Shown here in pieces: positions 8,723 through 17,325 of a stretch of 64,000 nucleotides of DNA. Both the position numbers and the translations under genes were made by a program. Each line of letters starts with the position of its first letter. Within the stretch, counting starts at the first letter, position 1. This DNA is from an uncultured Lachnospiraceae bacterium (GTDB lineage Bacteria > Bacillota > Clostridia > Lachnospirales > Lachnospiraceae): NCBI GenBank assembly GCA_910587715.1, contig CAJUMV010000019.1, positions 1 through 64,000 on the forward strand, read 5' to 3'. The notes under the pieces were generated by a model. It saw nothing but the letters and a program-made list of their open reading frames with translations. It searched no databases and was not told the origin of the DNA.

Positions 8723-11437
8723 ATGAAATATGAGATTGCAGTATGTACTAAAGAAGGAGATTCGACAACTTTTAAGGGCAATTTACTGGAAAAGCTTGCC
8801 AGAGAAATTCTTGAAGTGCAACAATATAAAGTAACAGAGACTGTCCGGATTACCGGGATGGAAATAGATTTGCTTGCCAGACATAAAATTAGTAATTCTA
8901 CAATTTTTGTTGAATGCAAAGCATGGGACGGTACTTTGCCAGCAGATGTAATTACAAAATTACTGGGAAATGTAGTTATGAAAAATGCTGATGGAGGATG
9001 GCTTATTACAACAGGAGCATTATCAAAAGATGCAAAGGGGGCACAAGAAGAATGGGAAAGGGAGGATAATGCAAGAAGGCAGATGCTTTCGTTCTATACT
9101 GCAGAAAGAATAATTGAGTTATTATTGGATACTAAACTGATCAGAAAATGTATTCTTTCAAATATAGATTTACAGGGCGAATATGAACAGGGTGAAACAG
9201 AAGTATTATTTATAACAGATATTGGGAGGTATTGGATTGTTCCAGTAGCAATTAAAAATTCGGGATTGATTACATCTGTGATGGTATTTGATGCTAATAC
9301 AGGAGAACGTATTGTAGATACAAAAGTTATAGAAGAACTTAAGAGTAGAAAAAATAAGTATAGTGAATATGAATGGATTTTGGATAAGCAAAAAGATGAT
9401 AAGGTAGCTAAAGAACTGCTAAATGAGTATAGAAGTGTTGTACCTGTCATTACAGGAGACGCATGGAATGATTATAGACCGGCAAGACCAGAAGATTTTG
9501 TGGGTAGAAAGCAAAGTATTAAAGAGATATTTAGCTTTTTTGAAGCTGTTATAAGTGGAAAAACGGATACTCGACTATTTGCAATTAAAGCACCATCTGG
9601 AATGGGAAAGAGTTCTCTGATTTCTAAAGTATCAGCAATAGCCAATAAAGCAAAAAAGAATAGAAAATACTTTATATATTCTGTTGATGTAAGAACTGCA
9701 ATGTCACAGCGATATGCGGAATTTTCTTTGCGGGCATGCCTTAATAGTGCGCAAAAAGAGAATTTTATAAAATTAAATGATAATAGAAAAGATATAGAAT
9801 TGAGTTCTATTGAGCAGATTTTTGAAGATGGTTATATTTCGAAAATGTTGGATAGTTTGAAAATGGAAGAAAAATGTATTGTTTTGATATTTGATCAATT
9901 TGAAGAGTTATTTTCGAAAAAGGAGTTGTGGGGACTTTTTGATTCTATTCGAAATTTGAGTAATATGATTGATGCAGAGAAGCAAAATTTTATTTTAGGG
10001 TTTGCATGGAAGACTGATTCATTCGTTCCGCTTGACCATCCTGCATACGCCATGTGGTCTGATTTGAGGGACAGAAGAAAAGAATTTGGTATTTTACCAT
10101 TTAGTGTAAGTGAAATTAGAAGCGCTATTAATGTTTTCGGTAATCAGTTAGGAAATCCAATCAATCCCGTTTTGAGAAATTACTTGGTAAATCAATGTCA
10201 AGGATATCCATGGCTTTTGAAGAAATTGTGTATTCATGTATTTGAATTAATTAAAGAAGGAAGTACACAAGAAAACGTAATAGGAAGAAAATTAGAAATA
10301 ACAGAATTATTTGATAAAGATATATCCGAATTGACAGGTGAGGAACATGCATGTTTGAAAGATATTGCCAAAGATACTCCGGCGGAATACAATCGTATAC
10401 TTGATTTATATGGAAATAATGTCTTACAACTATTAATTAATAAGAGGATTGTGATACATCGCGGTTCTAAACTTACGCTTTATTGGGATATATTTAGAGA
10501 TTATATTGTAAATGGAACAACACCAACTATTACGTTAGATTATATTCCACAATATATGTTTTCGACTATATGTAAAGTTATCATGGTGTTATTAGAAAAA
10601 GAAAATGTTTTGTCTTATGATGAGTTATGCAATAGAGTTGGACTTACAAGTTCCACCATTGATAATGTTATGATTGATATGGTTATGTTTGGGTTGGCAA
10701 AACGGGAAAGCGAGAAAATATATCTGTTGGTTGATAGCTTAGATAGAAGTATAGAATTATTATGGGATTTTTTTAAACGTCATATTTTATATATCGAAAG
10801 CCAAAAAGAACTCAAAAATGGTTTTACTTATTCAGATTTTAGAGCGTTATTTGTTAAAACATATAATGAAAAATTATTAAACGATAAAACGAGGAATAGA
10901 TACTCTAGTAAAATATTTGATTGGTTTATAAAATTAAATTTTTTTGTGGAGAAGGAAGAGGGGTATTTTATAAAAGCGCCAGAATTATCGAATATTAAAT
11001 TCGATAGTGAAAGACGAAGAAGTAGGAGCAGGTATAGTGTATCAACAACAGGATTATTTTGGGGACAGACTTCACCAGAAAAAGTAGTTGAAGTTTGGGA
11101 GATGATTGAAAGTGGAAAAAATAATTATGTAGAATTGAAAAATAAAGGTTATAGAAATGCATTAGAAATATTAACAACTACTGTTAGTGTGCAGCGAAAT
11201 GGTGATAAATTAACTACTTCGAAGAGTTTAAATGAAGTTTTTGAGACTATAAATGAAAGTGATACAATTTGTTATGTTAAGGAACTGTTGGGCGAAAATG
11301 ATATCATAAAAAGCCTTGAAGTGGGCGAAAAATTGAACGATAAATTTCATAGGAATTGGTTGAAGTATTCTAAGTTAAGGTATGGAAATGCATTATTAAA
11401 ATGGAGTAAATTTCTTAATAAAAAATTTGAGGAGTGA
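8723..11437 (+). CDS. Mrr-like nuclease fused to STAND-type P-loop ATPase, probable defence protein
   Basis: 904 residues. Residues 20-115 form a restriction-endonuclease (Mrr-like, PD-(D/E)XK) domain with Asp49 in MEIDLLARH and Glu64-Cys-Lys66 in VECKAWDG. An ATPase of STAND/AAA type follows: DFVGRKQSI, Walker A APSGMGKSS (Lys296), Walker B IVLIFDQFEELF (Asp391). The C-terminal 400 residues are helical with winged-helix-like segments and no family I recognise. The layout nuclease, STAND ATPase, sensor matches Avs-type anti-phage proteins, but it is far shorter than classical Avs. The ATG at 8723 is chosen for the AAAGGA before it; another in-frame ATG is at 8705. Last gene of the A+T-rich operon. 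A defence role is inferred. Confidence 0.75.
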   Translation: MKYEIAVCTKEGDSTTFKGNLLEKLAREILEVQQYKVTETVRITGMEIDLLARHKISNSTIFVECKAWDGTLPADVITKLLGNVVMKNADGGWLITTGALSKDAKGAQEEWEREDNARRQMLSFYTAERIIELLLDTKLIRKCILSNIDLQGEYEQGETEVLFITDIGRYWIVPVAIKNSGLITSVMVFDANTGERIVDTKVIEELKSRKNKYSEYEWILDKQKDDKVAKELLNEYRSVVPVITGDAWNDYRPARPEDFVGRKQSIKEIFSFFEAVISGKTDTRLFAIKAPSGMGKSSLISKVSAIANKAKKNRKYFIYSVDVRTAMSQRYAEFSLRACLNSAQKENFIKLNDNRKDIELSSIEQIFEDGYISKMLDSLKMEEKCIVLIFDQFEELFSKKELWGLFDSIRNLSNMIDAEKQNFILGFAWKTDSFVPLDHPAYAMWSDLRDRRKEFGILPFSVSEIRSAINVFGNQLGNPINPVLRNYLVNQCQGYPWLLKKLCIHVFELIKEGSTQENVIGRKLEITELFDKDISELTGEEHACLKDIAKDTPAEYNRILDLYGNNVLQLLINKRIVIHRGSKLTLYWDIFRDYIVNGTTPTITLDYIPQYMFSTICKVIMVLLEKENVLSYDELCNRVGLTSSTIDNVMIDMVMFGLAKRESEKIYLLVDSLDRSIELLWDFFKRHILYIESQKELKNGFTYSDFRALFVKTYNEKLLNDKTRNRYSSKIFDWFIKLNFFVEKEEGYFIKAPELSNIKFDSERRRSRSRYSVSTTGLFWGQTSPEKVVEVWEMIESGKNNYVELKNKGYRNALEILTTTVSVQRNGDKLTTSKSLNEVFETINESDTICYVKELLGENDIIKSLEVGEKLNDKFHRNWLKYSKLRYGNALLKWSKFLNKKFEE

Positions 11438-11483
11438 ATATATAAAATTAAAAAATAATGCATTGGGCGTAAATAAAATAGTT

Positions 11484-11588
11484 ATGAGAAGTAGAAAAGA
11501 CATTTGTATGGTTTTTGGTAATAAAGGTATTGGAAAAAGGAGCAAATTCTTAAAAGAGCAAAAAATTTATAATGTACAGGGAATTTGA
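11484..11588 (+). CDS. Tiny ORF with a P-loop-like motif, possible gene remnant
   Basis: 34 codons from ATG to TGA, containing MVFGNKGIGKRSKF, which resembles a Walker A motif (GxxGxGK). No ribosome-binding site is apparent. It may be a remnant of an ATPase gene that once followed the STAND gene, or chance in A+T-rich DNA. Confidence 0.2.
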   Translation: MRSRKDICMVFGNKGIGKRSKFLKEQKIYNVQGI

Positions 11589-11731
11589 AGATATAATAAC
11601 TTGACAATAATTTATCTCTAATTTTATCCCGACTTAGCAATAATTTGCCACACGCCCCACGAAGTTATGCGGGTTTCAGCGTTTTTCACTCAAAAAAAGT
11701 GAAAAAAGTTTGTGACAATAACTTGACACAC
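11589..11731. other. Non-coding island edge with direct repeat and hairpin
   Basis: AATAACTTGACA occurs at 11595-11606 and again at 11717-11728. Between them is a hairpin (TTTTTCACT at 11682-11690 with AGTGAAAAA at 11698-11706). The second repeat ends a few bases before the protease remnant at 11732, so the island boundary lies here. The sequence is less A+T-rich than the island genes. No ORF was found. Confidence 0.4.
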
Positions 11732-11776
11732 GCGGGGTATGGGGGACTGTGTGTGGAAAGTAGTCTGCCGGGGTAG
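11732..11776 (+). pseudogene. Remnant of a second S8 protease gene (last codons)
   Basis: In frame this reads GYGGLCVESSLPG and TAG, against GYGALCVEDSLPR and TAG at the end of the intact protease gene. Nothing upstream of 11732 continues the protease, so only the 3' tip survives. It marks the right edge of the island. Confidence 0.75.
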
Positions 11777-11838
11777 AATGGGATGGTAAACCTAAAAGTA
11801 AATTATTGCTTTTCGATTAATAGGAAAATTCAAGAAAA

Positions 11839-11888
11839 AAACATATGTTCGCAAAACGGTTGAAAAAGTAGCGATAGCATGATATGAT
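11839..11888 (+). promoter_or_regulatory. Promoter with LexA/SOS-box-like motif (right copy)
   Basis: AAACATATGTTC (11839-11850) is one base from the GAAC-N4-GTTC SOS box. It is followed by TTGAAA (11860-11865), 17 bases and TATGAT (11883-11888). It leads to the uracil-DNA glycosylase gene, a repair function that suits DNA-damage control, although LexA binding is not shown. Confidence 0.55.
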
Positions 11889-12020
11889 TTTATATATGTA
11901 ATAAGATTTCAGCTAAGGCAATACGGGAGGAAAAGTGAAATATGTGGATGATATACTGATAAAGCATTCCCATGATGGATTTGCGCTTAAAGATGAAAGA
12001 AAAATAAAAGGAGCCTGCCC

Positions 12021-12572
12021 ATACAACCCACCTGGTCCAACATCGAACAACACATACTTACTTGCACCCACTGTCCCTTAAGCCGCACCAGAAATCTGCC
12101 CGTCATGGGACGGGGCAGCCATGAAGCGGAGATTATGCTGATTGCCGAGGCGCCCGGCGCGCAGGAGGACCAGCAGGGTATTCCCTTTGTGGGGCGCTCC
12201 GGAGAAATTCTGGACAGGCTTTTGCAGGACTGCGGACTGAGCAGAGACGAAATCTACATCACCAATATTTTAAAATGTCATCCGCCCGGCAACCGCGACC
12301 CGAAAGAGGGGGAAAAGGAGGCGTGCTTTCCCTATCTGAAATATGAGACATTTCTGTTAAAGCCCAAAATTATAGTCTGTCTGGGGCGTGTCGCCGCGCA
12401 GAGAATCATTTCGCCGGATTTTAAAATTACCAGACAGCACGGCACTTGGACATGCCGGAAGGACTGCGCGCTGACTGCGACTTATCACCCTTCGGCAATT
12501 CTGCGGGACCCTTCCAAATATGAGGGGGTGAAAGAAGACTTTCTGGAAATTGTAAAAAGATGTAAGGAATAG
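12021..12572 (+). CDS. Family 4 type uracil-DNA glycosylase, start codon missing or non-canonical
   Basis: Removes uracil from DNA at the first step of base excision repair. Family 4 features are visible: CTHC near the N-terminus (first two Fe-S cysteines), then GRGSHEAEIMLIAEAPGAQE, GIPFVGRSGEILDRLL, ITNILKCHPPGNRDP, and TYHPSAILRDP with the conserved His. The only usual in-frame ATG (12105) comes after CTHC and would remove half of the cluster ligands. The frame is open back to 11997, and AAAGGAG lies seven bases before an ATA at 12021; that start gives 183 residues. A GTG-started frame at 11935 with GGAGG ends out of frame, so a frameshift is the alternative. The gene sits behind the SOS-like promoter. 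Confidence 0.7.
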   Translation: MQPTWSNIEQHILTCTHCPLSRTRNLPVMGRGSHEAEIMLIAEAPGAQEDQQGIPFVGRSGEILDRLLQDCGLSRDEIYITNILKCHPPGNRDPKEGEKEACFPYLKYETFLLKPKIIVCLGRVAAQRIISPDFKITRQHGTWTCRKDCALTATYHPSAILRDPSKYEGVKEDFLEIVKRCKE

Positions 12573-12734
12573 AATAAGGGAAAAGAGTGGAAAAGAATAG
12601 TTATGTAAACCAAAAATGCAAAGTATACCCAAAAAGAGACAATGTATACCATTCACCTTCCCATTTCCTCTGTATTCCCCTATAATAATACAGATACTTT
12701 TGCGGTTAGTTCCACAGAGGAGGAGACAGAACGT

Positions 12735-14438
12735 ATGAAGACGAAGAAACTCAGTATTGCGGCGCAGCTTTTTCTCTTTATTTTGGGATCGGCTATTATC
12801 GTGGCATTGATTGTGGGGAGTGTTGCCTATTCAAACATGGGTGATTTCCTGCAAAAGAAATGCAAGGATGACGTGATGGAGATTGCGGTGATTGCCGCGG
12901 AAAATGTGGATGGCGGGGTTTTTGCGAAAGCGATGGAAGGGGAGGAAGCGGCACTTCTTGCTGTGAAAGACAGCCTGAGTTTCTTTCTGGTAGGCGATTC
13001 GGTCACTTACGTCTACACGCTGATGCCAAAAAACGCGGACTTGTTTCAGTTCGTGGTGGACACAGACCCGGATGACCCCGGCGAATACGCGGAGGATTAC
13101 GAGGCGCAGGACGCCATGTTTGAGGCGATGCAGGGCGCATCTTCGGTGACGAAAGACCCTTTCACTGACGAGTGGGGCACATTCTACAGCGGGTATGCGC
13201 CGATCATGCTTGACGGCAGGGTGCTTGGCATTGTGGCGGTGGATTATGAGGCGTCTTCTATTCGGACTTCCTTAAACAGCCTGATTCGCAATATTCTATT
13301 CGCGGTGGGCGCGGCTCTGGTTTTTGCGGTTGCCGCGGCGCTGTTAGTTGCGGTCAGGATGCGGCGCAATTTTGTGAAAGTAAACGATAAAATCGTGGAG
13401 GTGGCATCCGACGACGGGGACTTGACGAAGGTGTTAAACATCACTTCGGGGGATGAACTGGAAGTGATTGGAAACAGCTTAAACCGTCTTTTGGAGAAAA
13501 CTGCCAATACGGTCAGGGAGATTAAGGGCGGAACCGACAGTATTGAGTCGAAAATGGATAATATCAACACCCATGTGTCAGGCTCTGCCGCGCAGGTGAC
13601 GGGCATCAACGATACCATACACTCCATGGTGGCGGCGACGGAGCAGATTGCGGCATCCGTCGGGACGGTGAGCGAGCAGGTGGAATATGTATATATGGAT
13701 ATTCAGAATATCGTTGAGGTGGTTGCGGGCAATACGATTGGTCTGCAGGAGATTAACGCATCTTCCGCGGAACTGAACGATACAGCGCAGACCTCTTATG
13801 CGGGAATCGGGAAAAATGTGGAGAAAATGTCCGCAATGTTGAAAGAGGAAAAGAAAAAAGCGGAAGCGGTGCTCCGGATCAAAGAGTTGTCGGAGACGAT
13901 TCTGGGGATTTCCGGACAGACCAATCTGCTGGCGCTAAACGCGTCCATAGAAGCGGCAAGGGCAGGAGAAGCGGGGAAAGGGTTCGCCGTGGTAGCGGGA
14001 GAGATTGGCGCGCTGGCGGGCAATACCAATGACGCCGCCAATGAAATCCAGAAAATGAGTAAGGAAGTGGTGGAAGCCATTCAGGGCCTTGGCGCGCTGG
14101 CGGATAAGATGCTGCAATTTCTGGAGAATGAAATTTCCGGGGATTACCAGAAATTCGGCGGGCTGTCTCATGGGTTTGCGGAAAAATCCGAAGAAATCAG
14201 GGCGTCCATGGAACAGCTTTTGAAAAATATGGAAGAGTATGCCGGTGTACTGGAAAAAATCAGAATGGCGATGGAGTCCGTCGGCGGCGCTTCCGAGGAA
14301 AACAGTGCGGAGATTCTCCAGCTTTCGGAACGTGTCGGGATGATAGACGAGGAGATGAAGAGCATAGAGACTACGGCAGCGGATACTTTTTCCGCGATTT
14401 CGGTTATGAACCGCGAACTGAGCGGGTATCGAGTGTAG
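12735..14438 (+). CDS. Methyl-accepting chemotaxis protein
   Basis: 567 residues from the ATG behind AGGAGG. One transmembrane helix lies at about 10-32 ([20 protein letters not shown]) and a second at about 190-212. Between them is an extracytoplasmic sensor domain of about 150 residues (contains [10 protein letters not shown] and [20 protein letters not shown]), probably a Cache-type fold. A HAMP region follows the second helix. The signalling hairpin carries the conserved [20 protein letters not shown] and [15 protein letters not shown]. The receptor signals through CheW/CheA to the flagellar motor; no other chemotaxis gene is nearby and the ligand is unknown. Confidence 0.93.
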   Translation: MKTKKLSIAAQLFLFILGSAIIVALIVGSVAYSNMGDFLQKKCKDDVMEIAVIAAENVDGGVFAKAMEGEEAALLAVKDSLSFFLVGDSVTYVYTLMPKNADLFQFVVDTDPDDPGEYAEDYEAQDAMFEAMQGASSVTKDPFTDEWGTFYSGYAPIMLDGRVLGIVAVDYEASSIRTSLNSLIRNILFAVGAALVFAVAAALLVAVRMRRNFVKVNDKIVEVASDDGDLTKVLNITSGDELEVIGNSLNRLLEKTANTVREIKGGTDSIESKMDNINTHVSGSAAQVTGINDTIHSMVAATEQIAASVGTVSEQVEYVYMDIQNIVEVVAGNTIGLQEINASSAELNDTAQTSYAGIGKNVEKMSAMLKEEKKKAEAVLRIKELSETILGISGQTNLLALNASIEAARAGEAGKGFAVVAGEIGALAGNTNDAANEIQKMSKEVVEAIQGLGALADKMLQFLENEISGDYQKFGGLSHGFAEKSEEIRASMEQLLKNMEEYAGVLEKIRMAMESVGGASEENSAEILQLSERVGMIDEEMKSIETTAADTFSAISVMNRELSGYRV

Positions 14439-14458
14439 GATAAACAGATATAGAATGC

Positions 14459-14505
14459 AAAGAACTCTGCAAACGATCTAAATCGAGAAGGCAGAGTTCT
14501 TTTTT
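14459..14505 (+). terminator. Rho-independent terminator between convergent genes
   Basis: AGAACTCTGC (14461-14470) pairs with GCAGAGTTCT (14491-14500) and a run of T follows, about 20 bases after the receptor stop. The next gene is convergent, and the A residues before the stem could make it bidirectional. Confidence 0.8.
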
Positions 14506-14532
14506 ATGTGCAGACCCGAATATGGAAGTTTG

Positions 14533-15786
14533 TCAGGGTTTACAATTTTTGCAGGGTTCATAACCCTGCGAGATAATGCTCTCCCGACTCTCCGAACTGT
14601 CCTGCCTGTTCGTGGTAGGCAGGGAATGGCAGGAGGGTCTGTGGAATTTCTTCGTCTTGACGTTCAGTACATAGGTCAGTTCGCTTGTGACGGCAGGCGT
14701 GCTCTCCTGCGGTTTTTCTTCCACGGCGGGCGCGGTTTCTTTCTGTGTCTGCGCGGGTGCCGGATCAGACGCCGCCGGTGCTGCGGGCTGTCCGGAATCA
14801 CCAGATGGTTTCGGCTGTATCGTTGCCGGTGCCGCTTTTCTGGTTGAGGTAGCAGTATCCGTCTTTGCGCCGGCAGAGGATTTCGCAGAATCAGCGCTGC
14901 CGCCTGTCGGCTCGCCTGCCTTCCAGCTTTCGGATGCAGGTACGTTGAAGGAAATGGACTTGCCGTCCGTGGTCGCAATGATCGTGCCTTCTTCATCCGT
15001 CCGGTAAACCATGACGCCGTTTGTGCGCAGCGTGTTCAGCGTTTCTGCATGGGGATGCCCGTAGGAATTGCCTTCCCCGCAGCTGATAACGGCATAAAAC
15101 GGATCAATCGCTTTGAAAAAATCTTGGGAAGTCGAATATTTGCTGCCGTGATGCCCTACCTTATACACGTCCGCGGAAATATCGATGCCTGTCTTTAACA
15201 TATCGTTTTCGGCGTCCTCGCCGGCGTCCCCGGTAAACAGGAAAGAGCGGTTCCCGTTTTTCAAAAGCAGGGCGATGGAGGCGTCGTTGGGATTATCGTA
15301 AGTGTCGCCTGGCGCTAGTATGGTAATGCTGGCAGTCCCGAGGGTATATTTGGAGTTGACTGTCGGAGTCAGTGCTTTCAGTCGTTTATCATCAAGCGAC
15401 TGCATCAGTTTCTGGTAAGTTTTGTTGTCTTTCTCAAAGTTAGAGACAAACACCTTTCCGATAGCAAACTTCGTGATAATCACAGGCGCGCCGCCGATAT
15501 GGTCAGCGTCCGGATGGGTCAATATCAGATAATCCAGCTTGGAAATTTTCTGCTTCTGGAGATAGTTTTGGATGGCGGTGCCTTTGGTATCGTCGCCCGC
15601 ATCAATCAGCATGGCGTGTCCGCCGCAGGTAACGAGCGTGGCGTCGCCCTGTCCCACGTCTATAAAATGCACGTCCATCTGTTCGGGATTGGCGGCGTAA
15701 GCCGGCACGGGAGCAGAAAGCACGCACCCGAAAAGGACGGCGGCTGTCAAAACCAGATGTAAGATTCTTGACGTCAATTTTTTCAT
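14533..15786 (-). CDS. Secreted metallo-beta-lactamase-fold hydrolase (ComEC C-terminal-like)
   Basis: 417 residues. A signal peptide ends near residue 31 (PVPAYA). The domain begins MDVHFIDVGQGDATLV and carries the metal motif HPDADHIGG (His91, Asp93, Asp95, His96), then FLFTGDAGEDAE and KVGHHGS. This is the ComEC/Rec2-type beta-lactamase branch found as stand-alone secreted proteins in Firmicutes; proposed substrates are nucleic acids or phosphodiesters. A Ser/Ala/Pro-rich linker of about 100 residues leads to a C-terminal module with FHRPSCHSLP and YEPCKNCKP, a small Cys/His domain seen at the ends of secreted nucleases. It is transcribed against the chemotaxis receptor and shares the terminator region. 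Confidence 0.85.
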   Translation of the reverse strand: MKKLTSRILHLVLTAAVLFGCVLSAPVPAYAANPEQMDVHFIDVGQGDATLVTCGGHAMLIDAGDDTKGTAIQNYLQKQKISKLDYLILTHPDADHIGGAPVIITKFAIGKVFVSNFEKDNKTYQKLMQSLDDKRLKALTPTVNSKYTLGTASITILAPGDTYDNPNDASIALLLKNGNRSFLFTGDAGEDAENDMLKTGIDISADVYKVGHHGSKYSTSQDFFKAIDPFYAVISCGEGNSYGHPHAETLNTLRTNGVMVYRTDEEGTIIATTDGKSISFNVPASESWKAGEPTGGSADSAKSSAGAKTDTATSTRKAAPATIQPKPSGDSGQPAAPAASDPAPAQTQKETAPAVEEKPQESTPAVTSELTYVLNVKTKKFHRPSCHSLPTTNRQDSSESRESIISQGYEPCKNCKP

Positions 15787-15822
15787 CGTAAAAACCTCTC
15801 TTTCTTCTGCGCATTTTTACTG

Positions 15823-15836
15823 TCTGACATGTCAGA
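15823..15836. promoter_or_regulatory. Perfect 14-bp palindrome upstream of the secreted hydrolase gene
   Basis: TCTGACATGTCAGA is fully self-complementary and lies about 37 bases before the minus-strand start at 15786, where a regulator could act. No binding protein is known for it. Confidence 0.35.
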
Positions 15837-15936
15837 GTTATTTTGTTGTAAAATATGGGATGCGTTAAGTATATCATATTTTCCTGTCGATATCGACGAG
15901 AATCTTTAGTCGGGTGCGCGTGGGTGTGAATTGTGA

Positions 15937-15953
15937 CGAAACCGGTTGCGCAA
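15937..15953. promoter_or_regulatory. LacI-type operator in front of its regulator gene
   Basis: CGAAACCGGTTGCG is palindromic at 12 of 14 positions. The sequence AACCGGTTGCGCAA (15940-15953) recurs with one change (AACCGATTGCGCAA) at 36157-36170, just downstream of a strong promoter. This suggests autoregulation of the LacI gene plus a target about 20 kb away. Confidence 0.5.
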
Positions 15954-16010
15954 TCGGCCCGAATCTGGTAATCTAAAATCGAGTAATCAGCGGGAAAGGG
16001 GCACATTCCT

Positions 16011-17009
16011 ATGGAAGAAAGAAATCTTACAATCGCGGATATTGCGCAGGAGCTGGGCGTTTCGAAAACGACCGTATCCAGAGCCATGTCCGGCAAGGGA
16101 AGGATTGGGGAAGAGACGCGCAAAAGGGTGCAGGCATATATCGAAGCGCATCATTACAGCCCGAATGTGGTGGCGAAGGGGCTTGCGCAGAACAAAACGT
16201 TTAATCTGGGACTGGTGCTGCCCGGGGATTATCAGATCGTGGAACTGCCCTTTTTCCAGAAATGTATGATGGGCGTCAGCCGGACAGCCTCCGCCGCAGG
16301 GTATGATGTGCTGCTTTCCATGGTGACTGCGGATAAAATCACACAGCTTGAGCGGGCGGTGACAAACCGCAAAATCGACGGGGTGATTCTCACACGGACA
16401 CTGGCGGACGACGCGCCCATGCGCTATCTGCAGGAAAACGGCGTGCCGTTCGTGGCGATTGGCAGTACCGACACCGCAGGGGCGGTTCAGATTGATAATG
16501 ACCACAGGGGCGCCTGCCGGGAGCTGACGGGAAGACTGTTAGACAAAGGCGTTCGCAGCCTGGCGCTGATTGGCGGCAGAGAAGAATATGTGGTGACGAA
16601 AAACCGTTTTCTTGGATTTGAGGACGCCTTTGGGGAGCGGCAGGACTGGAACGGCAGCAGGCGGACTTTTCTCAACATAGACGATGAGCGGGAAGTGGAA
16701 AAAATCGTGGAGGAGCTTCTGGCGGATCAGGTCGAGTGTATGGTATGCATGGATGATTTTCTGTGCGGCTGTGTACTGAATGCCCTGCAGCTTCGGCAGA
16801 TTGCGGTGCCGGAACAGGTGCAGGTGGTGTCCTTTTATGACAGTACCGTGCTGGAAAACCGCATTCCGGCAATCACGTCTATTCGTTTCGATGTGGAGGA
16901 GCTTGGAAAAAAGGCATGTGCGCTGTTATTGCGGATGCTGGACGGGGAAGCGGTGGAAGAGCGCACCCTTCTGGGATATGAGGTGCGGATGCGAAAGTCC
17001 ACGAGGTGA
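16011..17009 (+). CDS. LacI family transcriptional regulator
   Basis: 332 residues. The N-terminal helix-turn-helix reads LTIADIAQELGVSKTTVSRA and the hinge region HHYSPNVVAKGLAQ. The remainder is a periplasmic-binding-protein-like sensor with LGLVLPGDYQ at the first strand and VDGVI-like KIDGVILTRT. Such regulators repress sugar genes until a ligand binds. An operator-like palindrome lies 60-75 bases upstream and a near-identical copy precedes the DUF3863-like gene at 36266, the best guess for its regulon. The gene runs toward the adhesin but the 140-base gap and the different function argue against one operon. Confidence 0.9.
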   Translation: MEERNLTIADIAQELGVSKTTVSRAMSGKGRIGEETRKRVQAYIEAHHYSPNVVAKGLAQNKTFNLGLVLPGDYQIVELPFFQKCMMGVSRTASAAGYDVLLSMVTADKITQLERAVTNRKIDGVILTRTLADDAPMRYLQENGVPFVAIGSTDTAGAVQIDNDHRGACRELTGRLLDKGVRSLALIGGREEYVVTKNRFLGFEDAFGERQDWNGSRRTFLNIDDEREVEKIVEELLADQVECMVCMDDFLCGCVLNALQLRQIAVPEQVQVVSFYDSTVLENRIPAITSIRFDVEELGKKACALLLRMLDGEAVEERTLLGYEVRMRKSTR

Positions 17010-17151
17010 AAGTGTAAGGCGCACAAAAACAAATCTAAAATAGTTTACAAGAATGTTTGATGACAAATGAACGAAAGGAGTATATACTTAAATCTAAACA
17101 AAGCAATTTGGCTAGATGTGGCAAGTGTGTGGGAATCAAAGGAATTAGGTT

Positions 17152-17325
17152 ATGAAGCACAGAAGAGTTTTTCTGAGAGCGGTTGCAGTAATAGCGGCTT
17201 TCTCGGTGGCGTTGTCCGGCGAGGGGGCTTCTTTTAGCGCGGTTTCCGCGGCTTCTCTCCCGGGTGCTGACAGAGCGGTGCATAGCTCTGCGAAGATACC
17301 GGGGGGGGGGTATAACGGGCTCTGA
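17152..17325 (+). CDS. Adhesin N-terminal piece (signal peptide), ends after poly-G
   Basis: 57 codons behind AAAGGAATTAGGTT. The sequence MKHRRVFLRAVAVIAAFSVA is a classical signal-peptide start, with likely cleavage at AVSA-A near residue 34. Reading enters ten G residues (Pro-Gly-Gly-Gly) and stops at TGA 17323-17325. The adhesin body is in another frame and has no ribosome-binding site of its own, so this is its natural start. Confidence 0.75.
   Translation: MKHRRVFLRAVAVIAAFSVALSGEGASFSAVSAASLPGADRAVHSSAKIPGGGYNGL

Larger units (their letters stand above)
11732..11934 (+). repeat. Right copy of duplicated segment (protease 3' end plus promoter)
   Basis: Partner of 3842-4142, with the same order of elements and a shorter spacer. 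From the LexA-like box to GGAGG the copies are clearly alignable, including GAAAAAGTA and the ATAAGAT stretch. Divergence in the coding tip and the promoter suggests an old duplication rather than a recent insertion footprint. Confidence 0.7.

Noticed and set aside
15601..16505. Minus-strand frames spanning the LacI promoter
   Set aside because: They cross the LacI operator and are opposite clear coding sequence.
17301..17310. Poly-G tract as pure assembly error
   Set aside because: Not excluded, but position at the signal-peptide junction and length fit a contingency tract; kept as a finding that needs reads.
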